Of a stretch of DNA of 35,207 bases, positions 8,498 through 16,100 are shown in pieces. Source of the DNA: a virus; the IMG/VR virus record IMGVR_UViG_3300030419_003016, positions 4,141-39,347 of that record. One strand, given 5' to 3'. The translations under genes and the position numbers were made by a program. The notes under the pieces are model-generated. The model was given only the letters and a program-made list of their open reading frames with translations, was not told where the DNA came from and ran no database searches. Each line of letters starts with the position of its first letter. Position 1 is the stretch's first letter.

Positions 8498-8701
8498 ATG
8501 GCAGGTAAAAGAATAAGCTTATTTAAAAGAAAAAAATCTAAAAGCAGAGGAAGAGGTCGTGCATCTAGCAAAGCATTGGCAACAACTGCTAAAAAATTAG
8601 GTTCAAAGGGTAGATGGACAGGTAAAAAAACTGCTGTAAAGCCTGGCAAGGGTAGACCTGTAGTTCCAACTCCGCCACCATCAAAACCAAAAAAACCTTA
8701 G
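8498..8701 (+). CDS. Very basic small protein, possibly nucleic-acid binding
   Basis: 67 residues, close to half Lys or Arg in the first 55, with almost no acidic residue, then a Pro/Lys tail (PVVPTPPPSKPKKP). Segments such as RKKSKSRGRGRASS resemble protamine-like or eukaryotic histone-tail-like chains that bind nucleic acid without a fixed fold. It sits among structural genes with its own AAGGAG (8486-8491), so packaging with the genome, or a charge role in head filling, is possible. It could also bind host RNA or ribosomes. Function is inference; the composition is directly seen. Confidence 0.55.
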   Translation: MAGKRISLFKRKKSKSRGRGRASSKALATTAKKLGSKGRWTGKKTAVKPGKGRPVVPTPPPSKPKKP

Positions 8702-8709
8702 GAGTTTAA

Positions 8710-8991
8710 ATGAAAGTTAAAGAACTAATGGAAAGAATTGGAATAAACCAAACTGGTAGAGCGGTAGCTTATATAAAAGACGGTTTAGAGGAAATACAAA
8801 TGCTTACTGAAGTTCATACTAGATTAGAAAGACTTGATATAACCGAAGATAAAAGGTTTTACAAACTCCCTAATGAAGTGATTAAAATGATTGATATAAG
8901 AATTAAAAATCATTTAAACTCTAAAGATGAATATAGAAGTATACCTAGAATGATTCATAAACCAGTTATAAAGGATGGAGATAATACATAA
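8710..8991 (+). CDS. Head-tail connector-like protein
   Basis: 93 residues. A helical start, MKVKELMERIGINQTGRAVA, runs into YIKDGLEEIQMLTEVHT, and then strands with LDITEDKRFYKLPNEVIKMI. The helix, followed by a 'D-x-T-x-D-x-R-x-Y-x-LP' strand and a basic/aromatic loop (EYRSIPRM), is the pattern I associate with the adaptor ring that sits directly under the portal (P22 gp4-like or T7 gp11-like). The stop overlaps the next start (TAATG), and the next gene supplies what looks like the other half of a connector. Moderate confidence by pattern. Confidence 0.5.
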   Translation: MKVKELMERIGINQTGRAVAYIKDGLEEIQMLTEVHTRLERLDITEDKRFYKLPNEVIKMIDIRIKNHLNSKDEYRSIPRMIHKPVIKDGDNT

Positions 8992-9689
8992 TGGCTTCAA
9001 GTAAACAATATGCATACTATTTAGAAGGTAATGAATTAGCTATAGTAGAAAAAGATGTTAGTTTTGATAATGATGTTACAAGTAAAGAATACGGACCAGG
9101 AGCTTCAAGAGCTGAATGGAATTCTCCTAAAACTTCTGTGGCGGATGGTTTAGAGGTTAAATATGTGTATTCACCTAATTATAGAATACTTGATACTTCT
9201 CTTGTAGACACTAATGACCTTACTCATTACCAAAGTAATGGTGATGGTAAATTAAGATTTTCAACTAACGTTGGTAGTGCAAATTTTACTAATGGTACTA
9301 ACGTAACTAACTTAAGTGCTGTAACTCATATAGTATTGGAAAATGCTGGTAGATTTAATGGACTTCATAAATTAACTAGTGTAGATACAACACACATTAC
9401 AACTGATACTCCTTATTCAGGTCTTGCTTCTGCTACTGCTTTTGAAGAGGCAGTATCTATGTATTATGATGTATCGGTATTAGAAGATGAAGATTTTGAT
9501 TTAGATTTACCTTTATATCTTCAAAAAGCCTTAGTATATTACGTTAAAGGAAAAATAGCTGAAGATAAAGCAGATGTTAAAGCTAGAGAGTTTTTTATGA
9601 GAGAATTTAAAAAAATGGTGGAGAAATACGAAAGTTCAAGAATTAGTGGATTAAGGCTAGTTAGCCCTGGTTCACATGCAATGAGATAA
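8991..9689 (+). CDS. Head-tail adaptor or neck protein (probable)
   Basis: 232 residues. Residues 1-160 are beta-rich (KQYAYYLEGNELAIVEKDVS at the start, and Thr/Asn-rich strands in the middle). The last 65 residues are helical: LPLYLQKALVYYVKGKIAED, then a charged helix REFFMREFKKMVEKYESS. That C-terminal helix pair is common in gp4/neck-type connectors, where it packs on the portal clip. Coupled to the preceding 93-residue protein by a one-base overlap, the two may form one adaptor complex. A non-coding 56-base spacer follows. Confidence 0.48.
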   Translation: MASSKQYAYYLEGNELAIVEKDVSFDNDVTSKEYGPGASRAEWNSPKTSVADGLEVKYVYSPNYRILDTSLVDTNDLTHYQSNGDGKLRFSTNVGSANFTNGTNVTNLSAVTHIVLENAGRFNGLHKLTSVDTTHITTDTPYSGLASATAFEEAVSMYYDVSVLEDEDFDLDLPLYLQKALVYYVKGKIAEDKADVKAREFFMREFKKMVEKYESSRISGLRLVSPGSHAMR

Positions 9690-9745
9690 ATAATACGTTC
9701 ACGGTCAAGCTAAGACCTTAAAGTATAACTCGAAAGGAGAATAAA

Positions 9746-10084
9746 ATGGCAGGCAATAGAGGTGGCTTACACAACTACACAGTTCAAGAATCACAAAACT
9801 CAGCAATGGGACAAGCAGGTTCTGTATTTTTAGATACAGATGCAACTACATTTACTCCCACTGATGGAGTGGTTGTCGCAATAACAATGTTAGCAGATAC
9901 TGACTTTGATGTGCTTACGGCTCAAGATTCAGCTAGATATATAAGCGTAGGCGGAACAGGTTATGAATCAGGTGGAGATACTTTAGCTAATACTGATATA
10001 TTTCCAGAAGGATTAACTATATTCGGAAGATGGACAAGCGTATCTGTTAATACTAATGGTTCATGTATTTGTTATTTAGGATAA
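9746..10084 (+). CDS. Small virion protein, paralogue of 8146-8478
   Basis: 112 residues starting MAGNRGGLHNYTVQESQNSA, then MGQAGSVFLDTDATTFTP. It matches the 8146-8478 protein over the N-terminal 30 residues and in the overall beta pattern, and again ends with a single-Cys strand (GSCICYLG). The two copies are separated by the basic protein and both connector candidates, so the duplication is not a simple tandem. AAAGGAG is at 9734-9740. It is likely a decoration or neck surface subunit; function not recognised. Confidence 0.5.
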   Translation: MAGNRGGLHNYTVQESQNSAMGQAGSVFLDTDATTFTPTDGVVVAITMLADTDFDVLTAQDSARYISVGGTGYESGGDTLANTDIFPEGLTIFGRWTSVSVNTNGSCICYLG

Positions 10085-10087
10085 ACT

Positions 10088-11368
10088 ATGTCATTATCAA
10101 AAGGTTTATCTTTCAATAGGACTTCTAAAAGTTCAAAATATAAAATTAGAAAATCCCCACATTTAGATGCTACTGATGCATATTTTATAGCAAATGATAA
10201 TGCTATATTTGACCATGATGATTCAAGTAAATCTATATTTACTATATCTTTATGGTTTAAAGCAGATGTTGGTTCTGGTACATTAGGAGATGCTAGAACA
10301 TTAGTAGCTAAGAACACAGGCTCTAACAAAGAGTTTGTTCTTTATGCTGCTACTGATAGAACTTTAAATCTTACAGTTACTGGAGATGGTACAACAGATA
10401 AAAATAATGCATTAGGGTATACAATATCTGATACTAATTGGCATCATATTGCTGTAGGATATAAAGGAGATGAAACAAGTGAAGTAACTTGTTGGGTAGA
10501 TGGTGTAGAAAAGACAGTTACTCAACATGCAGGTAATCCTAGTTCAGTACATACAGGTTCTGGTCCTTTTTATATTGGAACAATAGATGGCACTAATGAT
10601 TTATGGGATGGTCATATAAATGAGGTTGTCTATCTTAACTTGTATTCAGCAGCTAGTGAATTTGCGAAAGAGGCTACAAAAAACAATCTTAAGCCTTTTC
10701 GTCCTGAAAGAGCATTAAGAAAAATAGGTGCAGGAGATTTAACAGGAAATGCAGTATGGTGGACTTTAGGAGATGGACAATATCATCCTCCAGGAGCAAA
10801 CGCTGGAGTAACATCTGCGTTCCCAAATTTATTTGCAGGTAAGTTGTTTCAAAAAGAAACTGATTTAGTTAGACGTAATGTTAATGGACTTACTTCTGGT
10901 ACTTATGGATGGACTGCTTATGGGAACAATACTATTGAGAATGATGATTATGCACTTAAAATAACTTACGTTGACAATAGTAATGGTGCTTATTTAGAAT
11001 TAAAAAACAATGCTAACAATTTAACTTCAAATTTAACAATATCAGGATTTTATGTTTTTGAATGCATGATTAAAGGTAATTCTGGTGTTAGTAGTTATGT
11101 TAGAATATTACATAATGCTGGAGGCAGTACATATGCCCATGAAGGCAAAGAAGATAGTAGTATAATTATAAGCAATACTGAATATAAAAAGGTTAGATGT
11201 ATTTTTAGAGCAAGTCATGCAGATGATGATAGAATAGCTTTGAATGTTATGTCGTCTGGTGAAATTATATGGATAAAAAATCCTTCTATATATCCTTTAT
11301 CAACAACTTCAAATCCATTACTAGGTAGTGGTATGATAGATAGCGATTTTGATTCAGAGACACCTTAA
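10088..11368 (+). CDS. LamG/concanavalin A-like adhesin, virion surface
   Basis: 426 residues. Residues about 45-190 form a LamG-type jelly roll: FTISLWFKAD, a TLVAK strand, WHHIAVGYKGD (118-128), VTCWVDGVEKTV (133-144) and a final FYIGT...WDGHINEVVYLN. These are the classic landmarks (W-HH, WVDG, FYIG) of the fold, which often binds glycans. Residues about 255-410 look like a second beta sandwich, similar in style to carbohydrate-binding modules (FYVFECMIKGNSGVSSYVRI, then KKVRCIFRA). Such proteins decorate heads or tails and help attach to surface sugars. No catalytic residues are visible. The start has a weak site (AGGATAA, overlapping the previous stop), suggesting coupling. Confidence 0.7.
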   Translation: MSLSKGLSFNRTSKSSKYKIRKSPHLDATDAYFIANDNAIFDHDDSSKSIFTISLWFKADVGSGTLGDARTLVAKNTGSNKEFVLYAATDRTLNLTVTGDGTTDKNNALGYTISDTNWHHIAVGYKGDETSEVTCWVDGVEKTVTQHAGNPSSVHTGSGPFYIGTIDGTNDLWDGHINEVVYLNLYSAASEFAKEATKNNLKPFRPERALRKIGAGDLTGNAVWWTLGDGQYHPPGANAGVTSAFPNLFAGKLFQKETDLVRRNVNGLTSGTYGWTAYGNNTIENDDYALKITYVDNSNGAYLELKNNANNLTSNLTISGFYVFECMIKGNSGVSSYVRILHNAGGSTYAHEGKEDSSIIISNTEYKKVRCIFRASHADDDRIALNVMSSGEIIWIKNPSIYPLSTTSNPLLGSGMIDSDFDSETP

Positions 11369-11384
11369 TTAAATAGGAGAAACA

Positions 11385-11573
11385 ATGGACTTAGATGAGA
11401 GAATTGGCAGTTTAATTGCACAAAGAAAGCAAATAAAATTAGAGGTATCTGAACTAGAAGATGCTTTAGTTATAAGAGAAAAAACTTTAAATAAAATTGA
11501 TGGAGCTTTAGAACTTGCTGAAGCTTTAAAAAAAGATAAGAAGCCTAAGAAAAAGGAGAAACAAAATGGCTAA
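11385..11573 (+). CDS. Small coiled-coil protein
   Basis: 62 residues: MDLDERIGSLIAQRKQIKLE followed by heptad-like VSELEDALVIREKTLNKIDG, then a Lys-rich tail. It is predicted to be one long helix with no membrane segment. The gene overlaps the endolysin gene by eight bases and carries that gene's AAGGAG in its own coding sequence. Position at the head of the lysis cassette may indicate a regulatory or accessory role, but the same sort of protein occurs as a minor virion part. Not recognised. Confidence 0.5.
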   Translation: MDLDERIGSLIAQRKQIKLEVSELEDALVIREKTLNKIDGALELAEALKKDKKPKKKEKQNG

Positions 11574-11958
11574 ATTTGGTAAAAAAAGTAAACTACGATT
11601 ACTTACTTGTGATTATAGACTTCAAGAAGTTTTTAATGAAGTGATAAAAGTAGTAGATTGTAGTGTGTTAGAAGGTCATAGAGATGAAGAAAGACAAAAT
11701 AAATTATTCAAAGAGGGAAAGACTAAAGTTACTTACCCAAAAGGCAGGCATAATGCTGAGCCTTCTCGCGCTGTTGATGTTGTGCCTTACCCTGTGGACT
11801 GGGAAGATAGAGAACGCTTCCACCTTTTTGCTGGGTTCGTCCTTGGGGTGGCTAGTCGGATGGGTATATCTCTTCGCTGGGGAGGAGACTGGAATATGAA
11901 CTTTGAGGTAGATGATAATAAGTTTGATGATTTTCCTCATTTTGAATTGGTAGATTAA
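11566..11958 (+). CDS. Endolysin, peptidase M15-type (L-Ala-D-Glu or D-Ala-D-Ala peptidase)
   Basis: 130 residues, the usual length of single-domain M15 endolysins such as that of phage T5. It cuts the stem peptide of peptidoglycan to free progeny. The family signature is clear: an EGHRDEERQNKLF helix (residues 36-48), GRHNAEPSRAVDVVPY with zinc ligands H62 and D71, and the third ligand H125 in DFPHFEL close to the C-terminus. No signal peptide is visible, so it needs a holin. AAGGAG (11553-11558) precedes the ATG. Codons from about 11755 to 11890 are unusually G+C-rich (CGC, GTG, GTC, GGG), explained by a second frame on the same bases (11684-11899). Confidence 0.88.
   Translation: MAKFGKKSKLRLLTCDYRLQEVFNEVIKVVDCSVLEGHRDEERQNKLFKEGKTKVTYPKGRHNAEPSRAVDVVPYPVDWEDRERFHLFAGFVLGVASRMGISLRWGGDWNMNFEVDDNKFDDFPHFELVD
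11670..11675 (+). promoter_or_regulatory. Internal ribosome binding site for the embedded frame
   Basis: AGAAGG lies eight bases ahead of the ATG at 11684 inside the endolysin gene. The site is weaker than the window's usual AAGGAG, which would suit lower and timed production of a holin. Confidence 0.5.
11684..11899 (+). CDS. Holin-like two-transmembrane protein embedded in the endolysin gene
   Basis: 71 residues in the +1 frame relative to the endolysin. A basic N-terminus (MKKDKINYSKRERLKLLTQK) is followed by a first membrane segment, AGIMLSLLALLMLCLTLW (residues 21-38), a short turn TGKIENA, and a second, STFLLGSSLGWLVGWVYLFA (residues 46-65), ending GEETGI. The size and two spans with the N-terminus in the cytoplasm match class II holins, which form the membrane hole releasing the endolysin. 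It has an upstream AGAAGG, and local base composition rises to about 54% G+C just where this frame has its hydrophobic codons (CTT, CTC, GCG, CTG). No alignment is possible here. A membrane regulator of lysis, or chance, are the alternatives. Confidence 0.62.
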   Translation: MKKDKINYSKRERLKLLTQKAGIMLSLLALLMLCLTLWTGKIENASTFLLGSSLGWLVGWVYLFAGEETGI

Positions 11959-12734
11959 TGTTAAAGAAAAGAGCAGTAGTTACTCCAGATAAACATTTTC
12001 CTTATGCAGACATCCCAGCAATTAATGCAGTTTGCAAAGCGATTAAATTAGTAGAACCTAATATTTATATTGATTTAGGAGACACTGGAGAATGGCATGA
12101 ATTTTCAAAACATAAGTGGAGAGGTAAGCAGAAACCTCCGTTAGAATATTTAGTTGATAATTTTGACAGAGATGTCAAGAGTGTTAATGCAGGTATGGAT
12201 ATATTAGATGAAGCTCTTGATAAAGTTAATTGCAAAGAAAAATATTTTTGTGAGGGAAATCACGAAAATTGGCTTAACTTAACTGTAGATGAGCATCCTT
12301 ATATACCTCAATATCGAACAAAAAATGCTTTAAAACTCGATGAAAGAGGTTACGAGTACTATCCTATGGGTGAGTATTTAAAGCTTGGTAAAATGAATTT
12401 TTATCATGGACATCATTATGGAGGTCAGTATCATACAGCTAATCATCTACGGAAGTTAGGTGGAAATATCATGTATGGACATTGGCATGATTTACAACAC
12501 ATGACTGCTACTCATATTGATGGACCTAAAGGTGCATGGTCAATAGGTTGTTTAAAAGACATGTCTGAAGAAGCTAATGAATGGCTTGGGCATAGAAAGA
12601 TAAACTGGGCTCATGCTTTTGCGATAGTTGATTTTTACGATGAAGGTAGATTTACTGTAGATGTTGTTCAAATCATAGATGGAAAAGCAAATGTTTGGGG
12701 TCAATTAATAGATGGAAACAAAAAGGAGAAGTAA
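11958..12734 (+). CDS. Calcineurin-like metallophosphoesterase
   Basis: 258 residues with all the family blocks: D11-x-H13 in TPDKHFPY, G41-D42 in LGDTGEW, G100-N101-H102-E103 in EGNHENW, H150-G-H152, and G174-H175-W-H177 in YGHWHD. These bind the two metals that hydrolyse phosphoesters. The sequence resembles phage-borne members of unknown substrate (nucleic acid, cyclic nucleotide or protein phosphate are all possible). No signal peptide. The start overlaps the endolysin stop by one base, and the stop overlaps the next ATG likewise, so it is co-translated in the lysis cassette. Its job there is unclear. Confidence 0.85.
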   Translation: MLKKRAVVTPDKHFPYADIPAINAVCKAIKLVEPNIYIDLGDTGEWHEFSKHKWRGKQKPPLEYLVDNFDRDVKSVNAGMDILDEALDKVNCKEKYFCEGNHENWLNLTVDEHPYIPQYRTKNALKLDERGYEYYPMGEYLKLGKMNFYHGHHYGGQYHTANHLRKLGGNIMYGHWHDLQHMTATHIDGPKGAWSIGCLKDMSEEANEWLGHRKINWAHAFAIVDFYDEGRFTVDVVQIIDGKANVWGQLIDGNKKEK

Positions 12735-13021
12735 TGTTACAAGGATTAATCTTAAAAAAAGTTATTGATGCAGTTTTAAATGCTATACTTAAAAAACATA
12801 ATTTAAAGAAGATGCAGGATTATGTTGAAAAGCCTAATGAACTTGATAAGCAAATGAAACAAGCTTTAAAGACTATTGGTAAACAAGGTAAATATATAGA
12901 GGAGATGGAGAAAGATATTGCTATATTAAAAGCAGAATCTCATCCTCCTATCTTTAGTAAATTGGAGCTAAAAGATTTAAAAAGACGTGTTAATAAAGTT
13001 GAAAGTAAAGTTGGAATTTAA
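12734..13021 (+). CDS. Small helical protein with hydrophobic N-terminus, lysis cassette
   Basis: 95 residues from ATG 12734. That start is chosen over the in-frame ATG 12695 because AGGAG (12724-12728) precedes it at five bases and it makes the TAATG overlap usual in this genome. The N-terminus MLQGLILKKVIDAVLNAILK is an amphipathic or membrane-skimming helix. A charged coil follows (DKQMKQALKTIGKQGKYIEE, then DLKRRVNKVESKVG), with a conserved-looking SHPP turn between. A membrane anchor plus coiled coil is seen in inner-membrane spanins, but the hydrophobic part contains lysines, so this is only a candidate. Not recognised. Confidence 0.5.
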   Translation: MLQGLILKKVIDAVLNAILKKHNLKKMQDYVEKPNELDKQMKQALKTIGKQGKYIEEMEKDIAILKAESHPPIFSKLELKDLKRRVNKVESKVGI

Positions 13022-13039
13022 TTAAAATAAGGAGATAAT

Positions 13040-13189
13040 ATGTTATCATTTATTACATCAAACTGGGAATGGTTCTTATTAGGACTATACGTTTTAGAAA
13101 AAGGCATTAAATTAAGCCCTTCTAAAAAAGATGATTTAATTTGGGATATGGTGTTAAAGCCTATTGTTGATAAAATAAAAGGAAAATAA
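13040..13189 (+). CDS. 49-residue small protein with membrane-like N-terminus, lysis-linked
   Basis: ATG 13040 follows AAGGAGA (13028-13034) at ideal spacing, and its TAA is directly followed by the next gene's ATG at 13190, so the coding assignment is firm despite the short length. The protein begins MLSFITSNWEWFLLGLYVLE, then a KLSPSKKDD turn, and ends DMVLKPIVDKIKGK. Small proteins with an NWEW...GL..LEK...L(S/T)P(T/S)K-DD pattern are common next to lysis genes in tailed phages, where they are usually uncharacterised. A holin or lysis accessory is plausible. It could compete with the embedded frame as the true holin, though its single hydrophobic stretch is short. Confidence 0.68.
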   Translation: MLSFITSNWEWFLLGLYVLEKGIKLSPSKKDDLIWDMVLKPIVDKIKGK

Positions 13190-16100
13190 ATGGGAAGAAA
13201 GATATGGAGATTATCTAAATTTGAAGGAGGATTAAATTCATATACCGACCCTAAGGATATAAAAGCTAGTGAATTTGCAGACTTAGTAGATGTAGATGTT
13301 TCTAAGATTGGAGTAATAAGGCCTATAGGAGGTCCAGTGCCTGATGTAAACTTTAGAGGAATGGATAGCAGTCCTGTTACATTAGAATTAGCATCTGGTA
13401 TAATGCCTGGAAATGGATTATATGGATATTCTTCTGATGTAACTTATTCTATTAGAGGGACATGGGCTTCTTGGGCACATAGCTTTAGTCTGAATGATGA
13501 ATTTTTAGGTGGGTCACAAAGTACTGCTACTTTCGGTATAAAAACTCTTTTATGGGGAACTACAAACGCACAATGGGCTGGTAATAATGGAGGGCATGGA
13601 GATGCAACAGATGCAACTAATTATCGGGTAAGACTTACAGTGGGTGGAGTCCCTATAACAAATTATATCTCTGTATTTAATGGAGCTGCAGCTGCTTATA
13701 TTACTGACCAAAATTGGCTTGGCTTAGCTAATGACCCTTTAACATCAGCTAATAACAAACTTCATTATTCATCTCAGGATGCTACAGTAGGAGGGGACTG
13801 GAGTGAATTATTTCCTTTTGCCCCAAACCCTCCTTATGGAACAGGTGTAATACATCAAGTTTGCAATAAATGGCCTCCTACTGGATTTGACCCATTTACT
13901 CCATGGGGTGCAAACGATGGTATGGAAGGCTGTCCTCCTATGTATTCACCAGGATGGGCTTTCTGGGGACATGGCGAGGCTGGATATAATACTAATTTAA
14001 ATGACCCAAATCTTCCATTAGATGCTCGATATAATGCTAGCGGTGATGTTATAGGAACTAATAGTATTAGAAGCAATAAAGGTACGATAGGTTTTTACCA
14101 TTGGGCAGGATATGAAGAAGACACTAATCACGAAGGCGGAAATCCTCCTTCAGTAAATTTTTCAAGAGGGTATACTCGAATATATAATCCTTACTTAGTT
14201 CCTGAAGGAGATGAGGGTGTTCCTCATGGCCAAAATTACAAAAAGGCTCGGTTGTCATTTTTAGGGGTTTTATGTAATGAAATAAATGCATATGCAGGAA
14301 CATCAGAATTAAATTATAAAGATAAATTTAATGCTAAGTTTGTTAACGAAAGAACAGGAGGAAGAACTTATACTGACTACCAAAACGCAAGTACATATGA
14401 ACCTTTGGATGATATAGTTATTAGTAGTTGGAGCTCTTCAGATATAGGTGGAAATATTGGGTTTGATTTTCTAGGAGGAACTTTTCAACCCTATCCTCTA
14501 ACCTCTTCTCATGTCAGAGGTCCTATAGGAGTTGTTGGAAATGACCCAGGAGGTCCTGATAATAATTCAGCTGTAGGTTTGATAGTTGATGATTATTTAG
14601 TTGCTGATGCTGACCAAAATGGTAATGGAGCTGCTGTTATAACTGGAGATACTTCCGTTGTAGCAGGAACTGCATCAACTGCACAACATCAGCAATTAGT
14701 TGTAATAAGAGGCAACCCTCAATCTTCATATACTTTAACAGTTAGAATGATGGCAGGATTGAAAGGATATCAATTTATTGACAACCATGACTTTGACTGG
14801 GGACAACCTTATGTTATTATGGATGAGCAAGAAATTAATTTTGATACAAATATGGATGTTATAGATTCGCTTGTACTTGCCATAGAAAATCATGACGTTG
14901 TAGGCGATGTAGACTGGGCTTTAGCTACATACAGCAGAGAAGCATTTAATACATACCTTGAAGACTTAGGAGACAACAATCCATTTACTCCAGATAACGG
15001 TTTATATGAATGGGATTATGATGAATTTGAACCAGCCTTTTTAGTTATCGTATCTCCTTATGGAGGTGAAGCAGGAGAGTTTGGGGTATATACACAAGCT
15101 AGTCCTGTTTTTAGAGAATTTACAACTGGTCAAAATACTGAAGACGAGAATTTAGCTTTTATTCATATGACAAATAATCCAATAAATGACTCGTATTTAT
15201 TAAAATACTACCAATTAGGTTTTAAGTTATATAGCAAACAATCTGATACATGGTTAGATGATTTTTCTGTGAGTAGTAATGGAAGTGGTAGTAATTCAGG
15301 GAGTAACACTAATTATAATGAGGTATTTCCTTGGTTTAAATTTTTCACTACTGAAAACCATACTGATGAGGATATTACAATAAATTTCGGATATCTTGGA
15401 GGTCACAATGACCCTAGATTAAGTAATCCTGTTTTTTGGAATGAAGGTAATTCTTTAAGGATAGCAGAATCTAATTTTATATTATTAAAAGGATTGAGAG
15501 AAGTAATTAGAGACGCGGAGATAGAAGATGATACTGTAGAATATAATTTGCAAGAACCTAGAAGAATGGTAGAAGAAAATCCTAATATGTGGGTAGGGTG
15601 GTTAGACCTACAAAAGCAATTTTTAAATGCTGCACAAACTGAATATGTCTGGGCGAATCAAAATCCTGGTCAGAGCAGTCTACAAACGTTTGGACATTTT
15701 ATAACAAAAGCAGATAGAAAATGGAGATGGAGTATTAATTACGAAGATTCATGTGAGGGAATACCTGGATTAGTTAATGCAACTAGTGTGCCTGTAAATT
15801 CAATAGGTACAAGTGGAGCACCTCATTATGATGATACTAAAGTAAAGTATGATGACAGCACTTATACTCATCCAGGAAATACTGTAGATAACTGGGGAGA
15901 AGAATCTTGCTCTATGCAGTTTTACATGTATAAAGGAACTTATTCTGAAGAAGAAATTGCTGCAGGAGAAGGAGGACTTGATTGGAGTGGTTCTATAAAA
16001 GTATATGCTGCAGCCTTATACCACGATAATCAAGAATCATTACCAGGTCATTTTTTTAGTCAAAATCTAGTATCTGCTAATAATTATTTTGGAGCTCCTG

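Noticed and set aside
9690-9745. GGTC/GACC hairpin in the spacer before the second paralogue
   Set aside because: Only four base pairs with a seven-base loop and no U-run; too weak to call.
11704-11940. Minus-strand 78-codon frame opposite the endolysin
   Set aside because: No ribosome binding site, no recognisable protein pattern, and all real genes are on the + strand. Its openness follows from the unusual composition set by the two + frames.
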